A DNA stretch of 9,189 nt, from contig JAKASH010000081.1 of assembly GCA_021828225.1 (NCBI GenBank), positions 1-9,189 of the forward strand, in the 5' to 3' direction. The translations under genes were made by a program, and so were the position numbers. The stretch comes from Acidobacteriota bacterium. Lineage in GTDB: Bacteria > Acidobacteriota > Terriglobia > UBA7540. Below, one piece after another: positions 1 through 6,665 of this stretch (the stretch's first letter is position 1; each line of letters opens with the position of its first letter). Below the pieces are notes generated by a model. The model worked only from the letters and a program-made list of their open reading frames with translations, was not told the DNA's origin and did not search any database.

Positions 1-1298
1 TCTTCAAGAACCCTGCGTTGTTGGAATTAATGGAGCATGGGCGTAAGACCCGCCTGCACTTCATGGGCCTGCTCAGTGACGGGGGTGTGCACTCCCACCA
101 GAGGCACCTTAATGCGCTGCTCAAGATGGCCCGTGAAAACAACGTGAGTGACGTTTTCGTTCACGTTTTCCTGGACGGCCGCGATACGCCGCCCACCAAC
201 GGCGTTGAATATGTCCAGGCGCTGCTCAAGACGATGCGTGAATACAACATAGGAAGGATCGCCACCGTCTCGGGCCGTTACTACGCGATGGATCGTGACA
301 ACCGCTGGCAGCGTACCCAGAAGGCTTACGATGCCATCGTGAACGGCGAGGGAGTGAAGTCGGATGATCCCGTCGCCGCCATCAAGCAGTCCTATAACCA
401 GGGCGTCACCGATGAGTTTGTGGTGCCGATCGTCATTACGGATTCTGAGGGCCAGCCCACGGCTACCATCCGCAGTGACGACACCGTGATGTTCTTCAAC
501 TTCCGTGCCGACCGCGCTCGGCAGCTTACGCGCGCCTTGACGCATTCAGACCTCGACTCATTCGAGCGCCGCGGGTATCCGGAGAACTTGTATTACCTCT
601 CGATGACCCGCTACGACAAGTCGTTTACCACGCCCTGCGTTTTCTCGCCCCAATCGCTGAACCACATCCTGGCCTCGGTTATGGCAGAGATGAAGATGAA
701 GAACCTGCGCGTGGCAGAGACTGAAAAGTACGCTCACGTGACATACTTCTTCAATGGCGGCGTGGAGAAAGCTTTCCCGGGTGAGGACCGCATCCTGGTC
801 CCGTCGCCCAAAGTGGCGACGTACGACCTGCAGCCGGAAATGAGCGCCCGGGGAGTGATGGAAGCGGTGGTCAAAGCCGTCAATGAAGGCAGCCGCGACG
901 TCATCATCGTCAACTTTGCCAACGCCGATATGGTGGGCCACAGCGGGAAGCTCGAAGCCACCGTCAAAGCCGTGGAAACCGTTGATGCCTGCCTCGGTGA
1001 GCTTTACAAGGCGGTGCGCGCCAAGGGCGGAGCTATGGTGATCACGGCCGATCACGGCAATGCCGAATTGATGGTGGATCCCAAAACCGGCGGTCCGCAT
1101 ACCGCCCACACGACGAATCCTGTTCCTCTCATCCTGATTGCGGAACAGCTCCCGCCAAAGCTGCGCGAGGGCGGGGCGCTGGCGGACATTTCGCCCACCC
1201 TGCTGGGCATTCTGGGCGTCCCCTTACCTCCTGAAATGACCGGTCACGACCTGCGCGATTTTGAAGCCAAGCAGCCGGAAGCGCGACCGCGTCAATGA
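1..1298 (+). CDS. gpmI: 2,3-bisphosphoglycerate-independent phosphoglycerate mutase, 5'-truncated by the window edge
   Basis: Interconverts 3- and 2-phosphoglycerate in glycolysis and gluconeogenesis in the cytoplasm, using two metal ions (usually Mn) and a phosphoserine intermediate; alkaline phosphatase superfamily. The frame is open from base 3 (FKNPALLE...), so the TTG at 18 is not the true start. About 431 residues are visible and roughly 100 are missing against the usual 510-550, including the catalytic Ser segment. Visible family motifs in order: [50 protein letters not shown] with [20 protein letters not shown] (metal-binding Asp and His), ITADHGNAE (Asp-His pair) and [13 protein letters not shown] (metal His). 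All catalytic residues expected in this part are present, so it looks functional. The last residues (KQPEARPRQ) are a short non-conserved tail. A strong hairpin follows at 1374, suggesting it ends its transcription unit. Identification is secure; only the 5' end is unknown. Confidence 0.97.
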   Translation, partial: FKNPALLELMEHGRKTRLHFMGLLSDGGVHSHQRHLNALLKMARENNVSDVFVHVFLDGRDTPPTNGVEYVQALLKTMREYNIGRIATVSGRYYAMDRDNRWQRTQKAYDAIVNGEGVKSDDPVAAIKQSYNQGVTDEFVVPIVITDSEGQPTATIRSDDTVMFFNFRADRARQLTRALTHSDLDSFERRGYPENLYYLSMTRYDKSFTTPCVFSPQSLNHILASVMAEMKMKNLRVAETEKYAHVTYFFNGGVEKAFPGEDRILVPSPKVATYDLQPEMSARGVMEAVVKAVNEGSRDVIIVNFANADMVGHSGKLEATVKAVETVDACLGELYKAVRAKGGAMVITADHGNAELMVDPKTGGPHTAHTTNPVPLILIAEQLPPKLREGGALADISPTLLGILGVPLPPEMTGHDLRDFEAKQPEARPRQ

Positions 1299-1373
1299 GT
1301 TTGTTGTGCGCTTCGCTTGGTTTCAGCCTGCATTGTTGAAGCGTTGAAGTCTAGCCCGGAAGTTTTAAACCCC

Positions 1374-1405
1374 GCTGAAAAGGCTGCCTTGGCAGCCTTT
1401 TCGGC
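1374..1405 (+). terminator. Strong hairpin after gpmI, probable terminator
   Basis: A 15-base arm (1374-1388) faces its reverse complement at 1391-1405, with a single G-T wobble near the base. Since a two-base loop is impossible, the practical loop is the CTTG tetraloop at 1388-1391. The arm carries an internal AAAA and the matching TTTT. The T run therefore lies inside the 3' arm (1398-1401) rather than after it, so it is not a textbook intrinsic terminator. Its position 76 bases after the gpmI stop and before a new promoter favours transcript-end function. It could instead be a dispersed palindromic repeat. Confidence 0.55.
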
Positions 1406-1556
1406 TCCTTCGAGTGACGAATTGCAACGTCCTTCAGGCAACTCTCAGACACTTCTCCGTACGTTTCACGCGATAGCCCGATTCTGGCCGGGCCTCGTTA
1501 TCTGACTCCACAGCTTTGCTGCCCACTCTCAACAGGCTTTAATCCCGGCGCAAATT

Positions 1557-1585
1557 TTGACACCCCATTGACCGTGTGCGATAAT
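1557..1585 (+). promoter_or_regulatory. Near-consensus extended sigma70 promoter of the TPR gene
   Basis: A perfect -35 box TTGACA (1557-1562) is followed by a 17-base spacer and GATAAT (1580-1585, five of six to consensus). It is preceded by the extended -10 element TGC (1577-1579). The predicted transcription start is near 1592. This makes the AAGGAG at 1589-1594 fall at or before the start of the mRNA, so it cannot act as the ribosome binding site. It also argues against the TTG codon at 1596 as a start. Seen directly in sequence; activity is inferred. Confidence 0.8.
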
Positions 1586-1634
1586 CCGAAGGAGATTGCG
1601 AATAGGGCGAAATAAGCCAATGACAGGAAAAATC

Positions 1635-3716
1635 ATGAGATTTTGGGCGGCTGGGATCAGCCTTTTTTTATTTACAGCCGTGGCTGTAGCAGGACCACAG
1701 AGTTCTGCGCAGAGCAAGACGGATAATTCGGAGAAGCAGGCGGAACCTGCGACGAAGACGCCGGATCACGCTGCAGCCTACTACCACTATATGCTGGCGC
1801 AGCGCTACAAAGACCTTGCCGGCATCTACAACCGCGGTGATTACGTGGATCGTGCGATTTCCGAATACCAGAAGGCGATTCAAGATGACCCTTCCTCACT
1901 TTTCCTGCGCGTACAACTCGCGGAACTGTATTGGCGCGTCAGCCACATCGAGGACGCGATCAGTGAAGCCCAGTCTGTTCTCAAGGTGAATCCCAACGAC
2001 GTGGAAGCCCACCGGCTGCTTGCTCACATTTATCTGGGCAGTCTGAGTAGTCAAAGTTCGGGTACATCTAACCATGAAATGCTTGATAAGACCATCACCG
2101 AATTTGCGGCAGTCTACCGCCTTGACCCGAGCGATACAGAATCGGCATTAATGCTGGGCAGACTTTATAAGGTTAACAACGAACCGCAAAAAGCGGAGGC
2201 CATCTTTAAGAAGGTTCTTGACGAGAATCCGGATTCGCGGAGCGTACTGGCTAATCTGACCGAGCTTTATTTTGACGAAGGCCATTACAACAAGATTGTC
2301 AGCCTGCTGGAGAATATCCCGGCCAGCAAGATGGATCCGGCACTGCTGTACCTGCTGGGAAGCGCCTACACGCAGACCCGCAATTACGACAAAGCCGAAG
2401 GCGTCTTCAAGGAAGCGCTGGCAAGGGAGCCTGACAGTGAAGATATTCGCCGGGCATATGCTGAAGCGCTGATGGCTCAAGGGAAGATGCAGGATGCGCG
2501 GGTACAGCTTCAGGAAATTGTGAAGTCAGATCCTCAGTCTCCCATGTCCTACGTGCGGCTGGCCCAGCTTGATCGCCAAATGGGGAATTTCAAAGAGGCA
2601 CAACAGGAGTTGGAACAGGCAAGGCACCTGGCGCCCGACAATCTTGAGATACCTTATCAGGAAGCGATCCTGGACCATACCTTAGGTGACGATACACAGG
2701 CGATCAGTCTCCTGGAAGGTTTGCTGAAAAAAACCGAAAAGCCGGACGGGAAATACAATCCTCCGGAAGCTAATAATCGTGCGGTGTATTTGCAGCGTCT
2801 GGGCACGATTTATCGCTCTCAGGAGAACTACGACAAAGCAATCGAGACTTTCCAGCGCATCGTCGCTTTAGGTGATGACGTGGCCCCAAGAGGCGAGTCT
2901 CTGATTGTTGAAACGCTGCAGTTGAACAACCAGATTAAGCAGGCGATCAAAGAGGTTGATGCTGCCCTTCAGAAGTACCCGCAGAACCGTGAACTCCTCA
3001 TGCAGAAGGCCTCGCTGCTGGGGCAGGATGGCCATCGGGATGAAGCTGTTAAACAGCTCGAGAAGATGCTGAATGGGACGCCTGATGACCGTGACATTTA
3101 CCTGGCCATTGCGCAGATTTATTCCCAGGCCAAGCTTTATCCCAAGGCTGAAGAAGTTATCCAAAAAGCTTTAGCCCTGACCAGCGATCCGGGTGACCAG
3201 GAGTATGCAAGGTTCCTGCTGGGTTCTGTTTATGAGCGCGAGAAGAAGTACGATCTGGCCGAAGAGCAATTCAAGAAGGTTCTGGCGGTGGATCCGTTGA
3301 ATGATGCTGCTGCAAATTATCTCGGCTACATGCTGGCGGACCGTGGCGTACGGCTTGAGGAGTCGGTCAAATACATCAAGGATGCTCTCAAGCTTGAGCC
3401 CAATAACGGGGCTTACCTGGATAGTCTGGGATGGGCCTATCACAAGATGAACCGTAATGAGTTGGCGCAAGGCCCACTCGAGAAAGCAGTCCAGTTAATT
3501 CCTAATGATCCGACGATTCGAGAGCATCTGGGGTATGTTTACCTGGGACTGGGCGAGAAGGCCAAGGCACTGCAGGAATGGGAACACGCCTTGAAATTCT
3601 GGCACAAGGGTTCATCGAGTGACTTTGGCTCGCAGCAGGCTGCCAAGCTTCGCAAGCAAGTCAATCACCTGAAACATCAGATTGGCCAGCAAGAATCTGC
3701 CGTGGGTCAGAATTAG
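1635..3716 (+). CDS. Exported TPR-repeat protein, about 17 TPR-like units
   Basis: Predicted 693-residue protein of unknown specific role, probably a periplasmic scaffold or assembly factor. Residues 1-19 look like a Sec signal peptide: Arg at 2, a hydrophobic core, and AVA before Gly20. There is no lipobox cysteine, and the whole protein lacks cysteine, as is common for exported proteins. A polar linker (about 20-45) is followed by roughly 17 TPR-like units of about 34 residues, with the usual A-x-x-x-Y/F and P-N/D positions. Units 15-17 (NYLGYMLADRG, AYLDSLGWAYHKM, IREHLGYVYLGLG) match a conserved C-terminal pattern in large bacterial TPR proteins. A basic, Gln-rich tail ends it. I chose ATG 1635 because AGGAAA (1625-1630) precedes it at good spacing. 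ATG 1620 is in frame five codons earlier, with only a weak AGGG far upstream. As I recall, proteobacterial relatives also carry a TPR gene near ispE, usually with lolB between; lolB is absent here. Confidence 0.9.
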   Translation: MRFWAAGISLFLFTAVAVAGPQSSAQSKTDNSEKQAEPATKTPDHAAAYYHYMLAQRYKDLAGIYNRGDYVDRAISEYQKAIQDDPSSLFLRVQLAELYWRVSHIEDAISEAQSVLKVNPNDVEAHRLLAHIYLGSLSSQSSGTSNHEMLDKTITEFAAVYRLDPSDTESALMLGRLYKVNNEPQKAEAIFKKVLDENPDSRSVLANLTELYFDEGHYNKIVSLLENIPASKMDPALLYLLGSAYTQTRNYDKAEGVFKEALAREPDSEDIRRAYAEALMAQGKMQDARVQLQEIVKSDPQSPMSYVRLAQLDRQMGNFKEAQQELEQARHLAPDNLEIPYQEAILDHTLGDDTQAISLLEGLLKKTEKPDGKYNPPEANNRAVYLQRLGTIYRSQENYDKAIETFQRIVALGDDVAPRGESLIVETLQLNNQIKQAIKEVDAALQKYPQNRELLMQKASLLGQDGHRDEAVKQLEKMLNGTPDDRDIYLAIAQIYSQAKLYPKAEEVIQKALALTSDPGDQEYARFLLGSVYEREKKYDLAEEQFKKVLAVDPLNDAAANYLGYMLADRGVRLEESVKYIKDALKLEPNNGAYLDSLGWAYHKMNRNELAQGPLEKAVQLIPNDPTIREHLGYVYLGLGEKAKALQEWEHALKFWHKGSSSDFGSQQAAKLRKQVNHLKHQIGQQESAVGQN

Positions 3717-3724
3717 CAACTGTG

Positions 3725-3753
3725 CCATTCGGCTTGCGGAATGGACGTCTTTT
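3725..3753 (+). terminator. Possible weak intrinsic terminator after the TPR gene
   Basis: CCATTC (3725-3730) pairs perfectly with GAATGG (3739-3744) around an 8-base loop, and TCTTTT follows at 3748-3753. The stem is only six pairs and a three-base gap separates it from the T run, so termination would be partial. It starts nine bases after the TPR stop codon, the expected place. If it works, ispE needs either read-through or its own promoter; I could not see a convincing one. Confidence 0.35.
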
Positions 3754-3788
3754 AACCTTCGATATCGACCGTTTTCCTGTCGTGTCCC

Positions 3789-4679
3789 TTGATAAAAACT
3801 GTACAAGCCCGCGCTTTTGCCAAGATCAATCTCGGACTCAAAGTCATTGGCAAGCGGCCGGATGGTTTCCACGAAATCCGGACCGTTTACCAGACGGTCG
3901 GTCTTGCCGACCAGCTTCAAATCACTGTCTCCTCGCGGCAAAATGGCATCTGCCTGGAATGTGATCACCAGGAACTCTCCTCCGGACCGGAAAACCTGGT
4001 CTACCGCGCGGCTGAACTCTGGCAGCGTGCGCGCGACTTCAAGGGCGGTATCAGGCTCCGGCTGGGAAAGAAAATTCCCATGGGCGCCGGCCTGGGAGGC
4101 GGCAGCAGCGACGCGGCGGTCACTCTGCTGGCCCTGGAATACCTGACCGGCAATCGCCTGGATTCTCTGATTCGGCGCCAACTGGCCGCCAAGCTTGGTT
4201 CGGACGTTCCACTTTTCCTTTTAGGGGGGCGCGTGCTGGGTTGTGGGCGTGGCGAGGAGGTTTATCCTCTCACCGATTTTCCGGGCCGCCCCTGCCTGAT
4301 TGCTTTCCCGGGCTTTGCGGTCTCGACTGCTGAAGCTTATGCTGCCCTTGGTTTGCGATTGACGCAAGGGGGAGAAAACCGTAAAATTAATGATTTGGGC
4401 GAGCGGCCACCGTTTCCCCTGGAAGATTGGGGGCCGGCCGAAAACGATTTTGAGATTTACGTTTTCGCGAGGTGGCCTGAGCTGGCAAGAGTTAGAAGCC
4501 AGCTTATCCGGGCCGGGGCCGAAACAGCCTCCTTGACGGGTAGCGGGTCAGCGCTATATGCCGTCTTTGAATCTGCCCAACAACTGAATCACGCGGCGAA
4601 TCTGATACCCGCGGCATGGAAGGTTTTTAAGGTTCGGACCCTTCCTCGTGCCGTGTACCTGCGGCGCCTTTTTGTTTGA
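3789..4679 (+). CDS. ispE: 4-diphosphocytidyl-2-C-methyl-D-erythritol kinase
   Basis: Phosphorylates the 2-hydroxyl of CDP-methylerythritol with ATP in the MEP (non-mevalonate) isoprenoid pathway; cytoplasmic GHMP-family kinase. The 296 residues compare well with about 280-300 for the family. Visible motifs: AFAKINLGL with Lys12 (substrate/catalytic Lys), KRPDGFHEIRT (23-32), the GHMP ATP loop IPMGAGLGGGSSDAA (96-110), LGSDVPLFLLGG with catalytic Asp139, and the C-terminal SLTGSGSALY (248-257). The start is TTG at 3789: the conserved AFAKIN begins only nine codons in, the frame is closed by TAA at 3753-3755, and no ATG lies between. No Shine-Dalgarno sequence is visible before it, so translation may be weak or depend on the leader. 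It lies 72 bases after the TPR gene and 108 before tRNA-Gln. The ispE-prs neighbourhood is widely conserved in bacteria. Confidence 0.97.
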   Translation: MIKTVQARAFAKINLGLKVIGKRPDGFHEIRTVYQTVGLADQLQITVSSRQNGICLECDHQELSSGPENLVYRAAELWQRARDFKGGIRLRLGKKIPMGAGLGGGSSDAAVTLLALEYLTGNRLDSLIRRQLAAKLGSDVPLFLLGGRVLGCGRGEEVYPLTDFPGRPCLIAFPGFAVSTAEAYAALGLRLTQGGENRKINDLGERPPFPLEDWGPAENDFEIYVFARWPELARVRSQLIRAGAETASLTGSGSALYAVFESAQQLNHAANLIPAAWKVFKVRTLPRAVYLRRLFV

Positions 4680-4765
4680 AGCGAACCTGCATGAAAAACA
4701 TGCCTGTTCCACCGACGGATGTCAGGGGAGACGAGATCGGAAGCAAAGGCCCATTGAAGTTGTTT

Positions 4766-4771
4766 TACTAT
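4766..4771 (+). promoter_or_regulatory. Possible -10 element for the tRNA-Gln/prs transcript
   Basis: TACTAT (five of six to TATAAT) sits so that transcription would begin near 4778, about ten bases before the mature tRNA 5' end. No acceptable -35 box lies 16-18 bases upstream (the region reads GCAAAG) and there is no extended TG. It is therefore a weak candidate. The tRNA may instead be transcribed from upstream of ispE. Confidence 0.25.
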
Positions 4772-4787
4772 TTTCGGGTCAGGGTGC

Positions 4788-4861
4788 TGGGAGGTCGTCC
4801 AGTGGTAGGACACATGCCTTTGGAGCATGGAACCCTGGTTCGAATCCAGGCCTCCCAGCCA
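4788..4861 (+). tRNA. tRNA-Gln, anticodon TTG, CCA encoded
   Basis: The full cloverleaf can be drawn by hand. The acceptor TGGGAGG (4788-4794) pairs with CCTCCCA (4851-4857). The D stem is GTCC/GGAC (4797-4800, 4808-4811) with loop AGTGGTA. The anticodon stem CATGC/GCATG (4813-4817, 4825-4829) carries loop CTTTGGA, so anticodon TTG is at 4820-4822. The variable region is GAAC, and the T stem CCTGG/CCAGG (4834-4838, 4846-4850) has loop TTCGAAT. Discriminator G4858 and CCA (4859-4861) are encoded. All stems pair perfectly. TTG reads CAA (and CAG by wobble), hence glutamine. It lies between ispE and prs with only 34 bases before the prs start and no terminator between. The prs mRNA is therefore probably released or shortened by tRNA processing. 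Confidence 0.97.
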
Positions 4862-4895
4862 GATTCAGAATCTGTCGAGAGCAAAGGTAGACGCG

Positions 4896-5849
4896 ATGGC
4901 TGACCGCATTCATCACGCGTTGAAAATACTGACGGGGAACGCTCATCGGGCGCTGGCCCGGGAGATTTGTGACCATCTGGGAGTGCCTTTGTCGCGGATG
5001 AATGTGGACCGCTTTCCAGACGGCGAGGTGCGACTCCAGATCCTCGAAAACGTCCGAGGAGCGGATGTCTTTGTCGTCCAGCCCACGTGCCGGCCGGTCA
5101 ATGAGAACCTGGTTGAATTGCTGATTATTCTTGATGCCTTACGCCGCGCTTCCGCTTACCGTATTACGGCGGTGATGCCCTATTACGGTTATGCGCGGCA
5201 GGACCGGAAAGACCGGCCCCGCGTCCCGATCTCAGCCAAGCTGGTCGCGGATTTGCTGACCTCGGCGGGGGCGAACCGGATTCTGGCGCTCGACCTGCAC
5301 GCCGGGCAGATCCAGGGGTATTTCGACATTCCCGTCGACCACCTGTACGCTACGCCGGTCACAGTCAGCTATTTTCGGAGGTTGAGGCTGAAAAACCTTG
5401 TGGTTGTCTCTCCGGACACCGGCGGAGTTGAGCGAGCCCGGGCTTTTGCCAAGCGACTGCGGGTTCCTCTGGCAATCATTGACAAACGGCGAGAGGATGC
5501 GGACGTCGTTGAGATGTTCAACGTGATTGGTGAAGTCAAGAGTAAGACTTGTCTGATTGTTGATGACATGATTGGAACGGGTGGCACGCTCGCGCAAGGT
5601 TCAAAGGCATTGAGGGCAAAGGGCGCGGAGAGAGTTCTGGCATGCTGCACGCACGGGGTTTTTGCCGGGAATGCCATCAACAATATATGTGAATCTCCCT
5701 TGGAACAGGTTGTGGCGACTAACTCCATTCCGCTTGTCCCCGAAGCCGAGGCATGCGACCGTATCAAGGTTTTGAGCGTGGCAAGGCTGCTGGCGGAAGC
5801 CATCAAGTCAATCTATAAAGAAACCTCGGTGAGCAAGCTCTTCATCTAA
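4896..5849 (+). CDS. prs: Ribose-phosphate pyrophosphokinase (PRPP synthetase), class I type
   Basis: Makes PRPP from ribose 5-phosphate and ATP, feeding purine, pyrimidine, NAD, His and Trp synthesis; cytoplasmic, normally hexameric. The 317 residues match the family's usual 310-320. Visible motifs: RFPDGE (39-44), the flexible-loop region VMPYYGYARQDRK (93-105), LDLHAGQIQGYF with His135, SPDTGGVERA (172-181), IDKRR with Lys197 and Arg199 (the catalytic pair in the family), and the ribose-phosphate loop VDDMIGTGGT (222-231). In that loop Gly227 stands where most class I enzymes have Asp. The ATG at 4896 is preceded by AAAGG (4883-4887) at eight bases. An in-frame ATG at 4827 lies inside the tRNA anticodon stem and is not a credible start. 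Gene order (tRNA-Gln before, rplY after) follows the common bacterial arrangement. Confidence 0.97.
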   Translation: MADRIHHALKILTGNAHRALAREICDHLGVPLSRMNVDRFPDGEVRLQILENVRGADVFVVQPTCRPVNENLVELLIILDALRRASAYRITAVMPYYGYARQDRKDRPRVPISAKLVADLLTSAGANRILALDLHAGQIQGYFDIPVDHLYATPVTVSYFRRLRLKNLVVVSPDTGGVERARAFAKRLRVPLAIIDKRREDADVVEMFNVIGEVKSKTCLIVDDMIGTGGTLAQGSKALRAKGAERVLACCTHGVFAGNAINNICESPLEQVVATNSIPLVPEAEACDRIKVLSVARLLAEAIKSIYKETSVSKLFI

Positions 5850-5857
5850 GTTCCCGA

Positions 5858-5886
5858 GTGACTGGAGTGGCTCCGACTTTTAGAAT
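5858..5886 (+). promoter_or_regulatory. Candidate sigma70 promoter for rplY and the ribosomal block
   Basis: GTGACT (5858-5863, four of six to TTGACA) and TAGAAT (5881-5886, five of six) are separated by 17 bases in the short prs-rplY gap. Transcription would begin near 5892, leaving a leader of about 14 bases with the GAGGTG ribosome binding site (5891-5896) at its very end. It is plausible as an internal promoter, but the boxes are moderate and the leader is short. The block could equally be read from further upstream. Confidence 0.35.
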
Positions 5887-5905
5887 TTTTGAGGTGTAAA
5901 CAACT

Positions 5906-6619
5906 ATGGCAGAGATTTTCAACGTTGAAGCCGTTACCCGCGAGATGTTCGGCAAGAACGCCGCTCGACGCCTTCGGCATTCGGGACGCATTCCTGCGGT
6001 GGTTTACGGTGGCGGAGGGCCATCGATTCCGCTTGCGGTAGACCCCAAAGCGATCTTGCACATTTTGCACTCCGAGGCGGGGCACAACGCCATCTTTACG
6101 CTCCAGATTCCGGAAAAAGCCCCGGCACGCGTCATGCTTCGAGGCTGGCAATGGGAACCCATCCGCGGCAGCCTGCTGCATGTCGATATGGTTCGGATTG
6201 CCCGGGACGCGAAACTGAGAGTTCGAGTGCCGATCCACGTTACTGGCGAACCACAAGGTGTGAAGATCCAGGGCGGAGTGTTTGAGTTTATCCTGCGCGA
6301 AGTTGAAGTGGAGTGCTTGCCGGACGATATCCCGGAACACATTACAATCGATGTGAGCGATCTGGTGATCGGGCGCAACATTCGCGTCTCTGATCTCCCG
6401 GTATCAGCGAATGTCGAAGTGCTGGCCGAGTCTGCCCGGGTTGTGGCCCATGTTGTGGCGCCAAAGGCGGAGGTTGCTCCGGCTGCGGAGGTTGCTGAGG
6501 CTGCTCCGGCCGAGCCCGAGTTGATCCGAAAGCGCAAGGCTGAAGAGGAAGGCGCTGAGGAGGAGAAGGCGGCACCGGAAGGCAAGCAAGAGAAGAAAGA
6601 GAAGAAAGAAGCAAAGTGA
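5906..6619 (+). CDS. rplY: 50S ribosomal protein L25, general stress protein CTC type
   Basis: Binds 5S rRNA in the large subunit. This is the two-domain CTC/TL5 form: an N-terminal 5S-binding domain (about 3-95, with FGKNAARRLRHSGRIPAVVYGG and the WQWEPIRGSLLHVDMVRI segment) and a C-terminal beta domain (about 100-185, with GEPQGVKIQGG and ECLPDDIPEHITIDVSDL). After residue 185 comes a tail of about 50 residues made almost only of Ala, Glu, Lys and Pro: first Ala/Glu-rich, then ending in a Lys/Glu run. Total 237 residues, a little longer than typical CTC proteins (about 185-220) because of this tail. ATG 5906 is preceded by GAGGTG (5891-5896). The stop is 42 bases before pth, a pairing seen in many bacteria. 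Confidence 0.96.
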   Translation: MAEIFNVEAVTREMFGKNAARRLRHSGRIPAVVYGGGGPSIPLAVDPKAILHILHSEAGHNAIFTLQIPEKAPARVMLRGWQWEPIRGSLLHVDMVRIARDAKLRVRVPIHVTGEPQGVKIQGGVFEFILREVEVECLPDDIPEHITIDVSDLVIGRNIRVSDLPVSANVEVLAESARVVAHVVAPKAEVAPAAEVAEAAPAEPELIRKRKAEEEGAEEEKAAPEGKQEKKEKKEAK

Positions 6620-6640
6620 TCCTGGGAGTGTGTTGGCACC

Positions 6641-6665
6641 TAAGGAGATGGGTAAAACGGGGTGA
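6641..6665 (+). promoter_or_regulatory. pth initiation region: strong but distant ribosome binding site with a 5-codon ORF
   Basis: TAAGGAG (6641-6647) is a near-perfect ribosome binding site but stands 14 bases before the pth GTG, longer than usual. Between them ATG at 6648 opens a five-codon frame (MGKTG) whose TGA (6663-6665) overlaps the pth GTG (6662-6664) as GTGA. The binding site abuts that ATG, so efficient initiation there is doubtful. Whether the overlap couples translation is inference. Confidence 0.4.

Larger units (their letters stand above)
1299..1634. other. Intergenic gap between gpmI and the TPR gene
   Basis: A stretch of about 335 bases with no credible gene. It contains the terminator-like hairpin at 1374-1405 and a smaller stem (GCCCG 1476-1480 with CGGGC 1489-1493, 8-base loop, no T tract after it). 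It ends with the sigma70 promoter at 1557-1585 and the leader of the TPR gene. A 62-codon open frame at 1317-1505 runs through the hairpin, starts with TTG, has no ribosome binding site and resembles no family I know. I see nothing else in 1406-1556. Confidence 0.7.

Noticed and set aside
27..1109. Antisense frames of 172 and 183 codons opposite gpmI
   Set aside because: They are complementary to a strongly conserved enzyme and His/Val/Gly-rich as expected for shadows; no initiation signals.
1317..1505. 62-codon frame in the gpmI-TPR gap
   Set aside because: TTG start, no ribosome binding site, and it runs through the terminator-like hairpin.
1596..1634. TTG start at 1596 for the TPR protein, next to AAGGAG
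   Set aside because: The binding site would be one base from the codon, and both lie at or before the predicted transcription start near 1592. The signal peptide fits a start at 1620 or 1635.
4689..4703. Hairpin GCATG-AAAAA-CATGC just after ispE as a terminator
   Set aside because: Only five pairs and no T run after it; too weak to call.
4827..4895. In-frame ATG at 4827 giving a 340-residue Prs
   Set aside because: This ATG is inside the tRNA-Gln anticodon stem. The 317-residue form from 4896 matches family length and has an AAAGG site.
4676..4903. 75-codon frame covering the ispE end, tRNA and prs start
   Set aside because: It overlaps a perfect tRNA and two real genes, and its product resembles nothing known.
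5868..5890. GGAG-TGG-CTCC stem followed by T runs after prs as a terminator
   Set aside because: A four-base stem is too short, and the same bases are better explained as spacer and -10 of a candidate rplY promoter.
6004..6639. 211-codon antisense frame opposite rplY
   Set aside because: Ser/Thr/Arg-rich shadow of a GC-rich coding region; no start signals and no recognisable domain.
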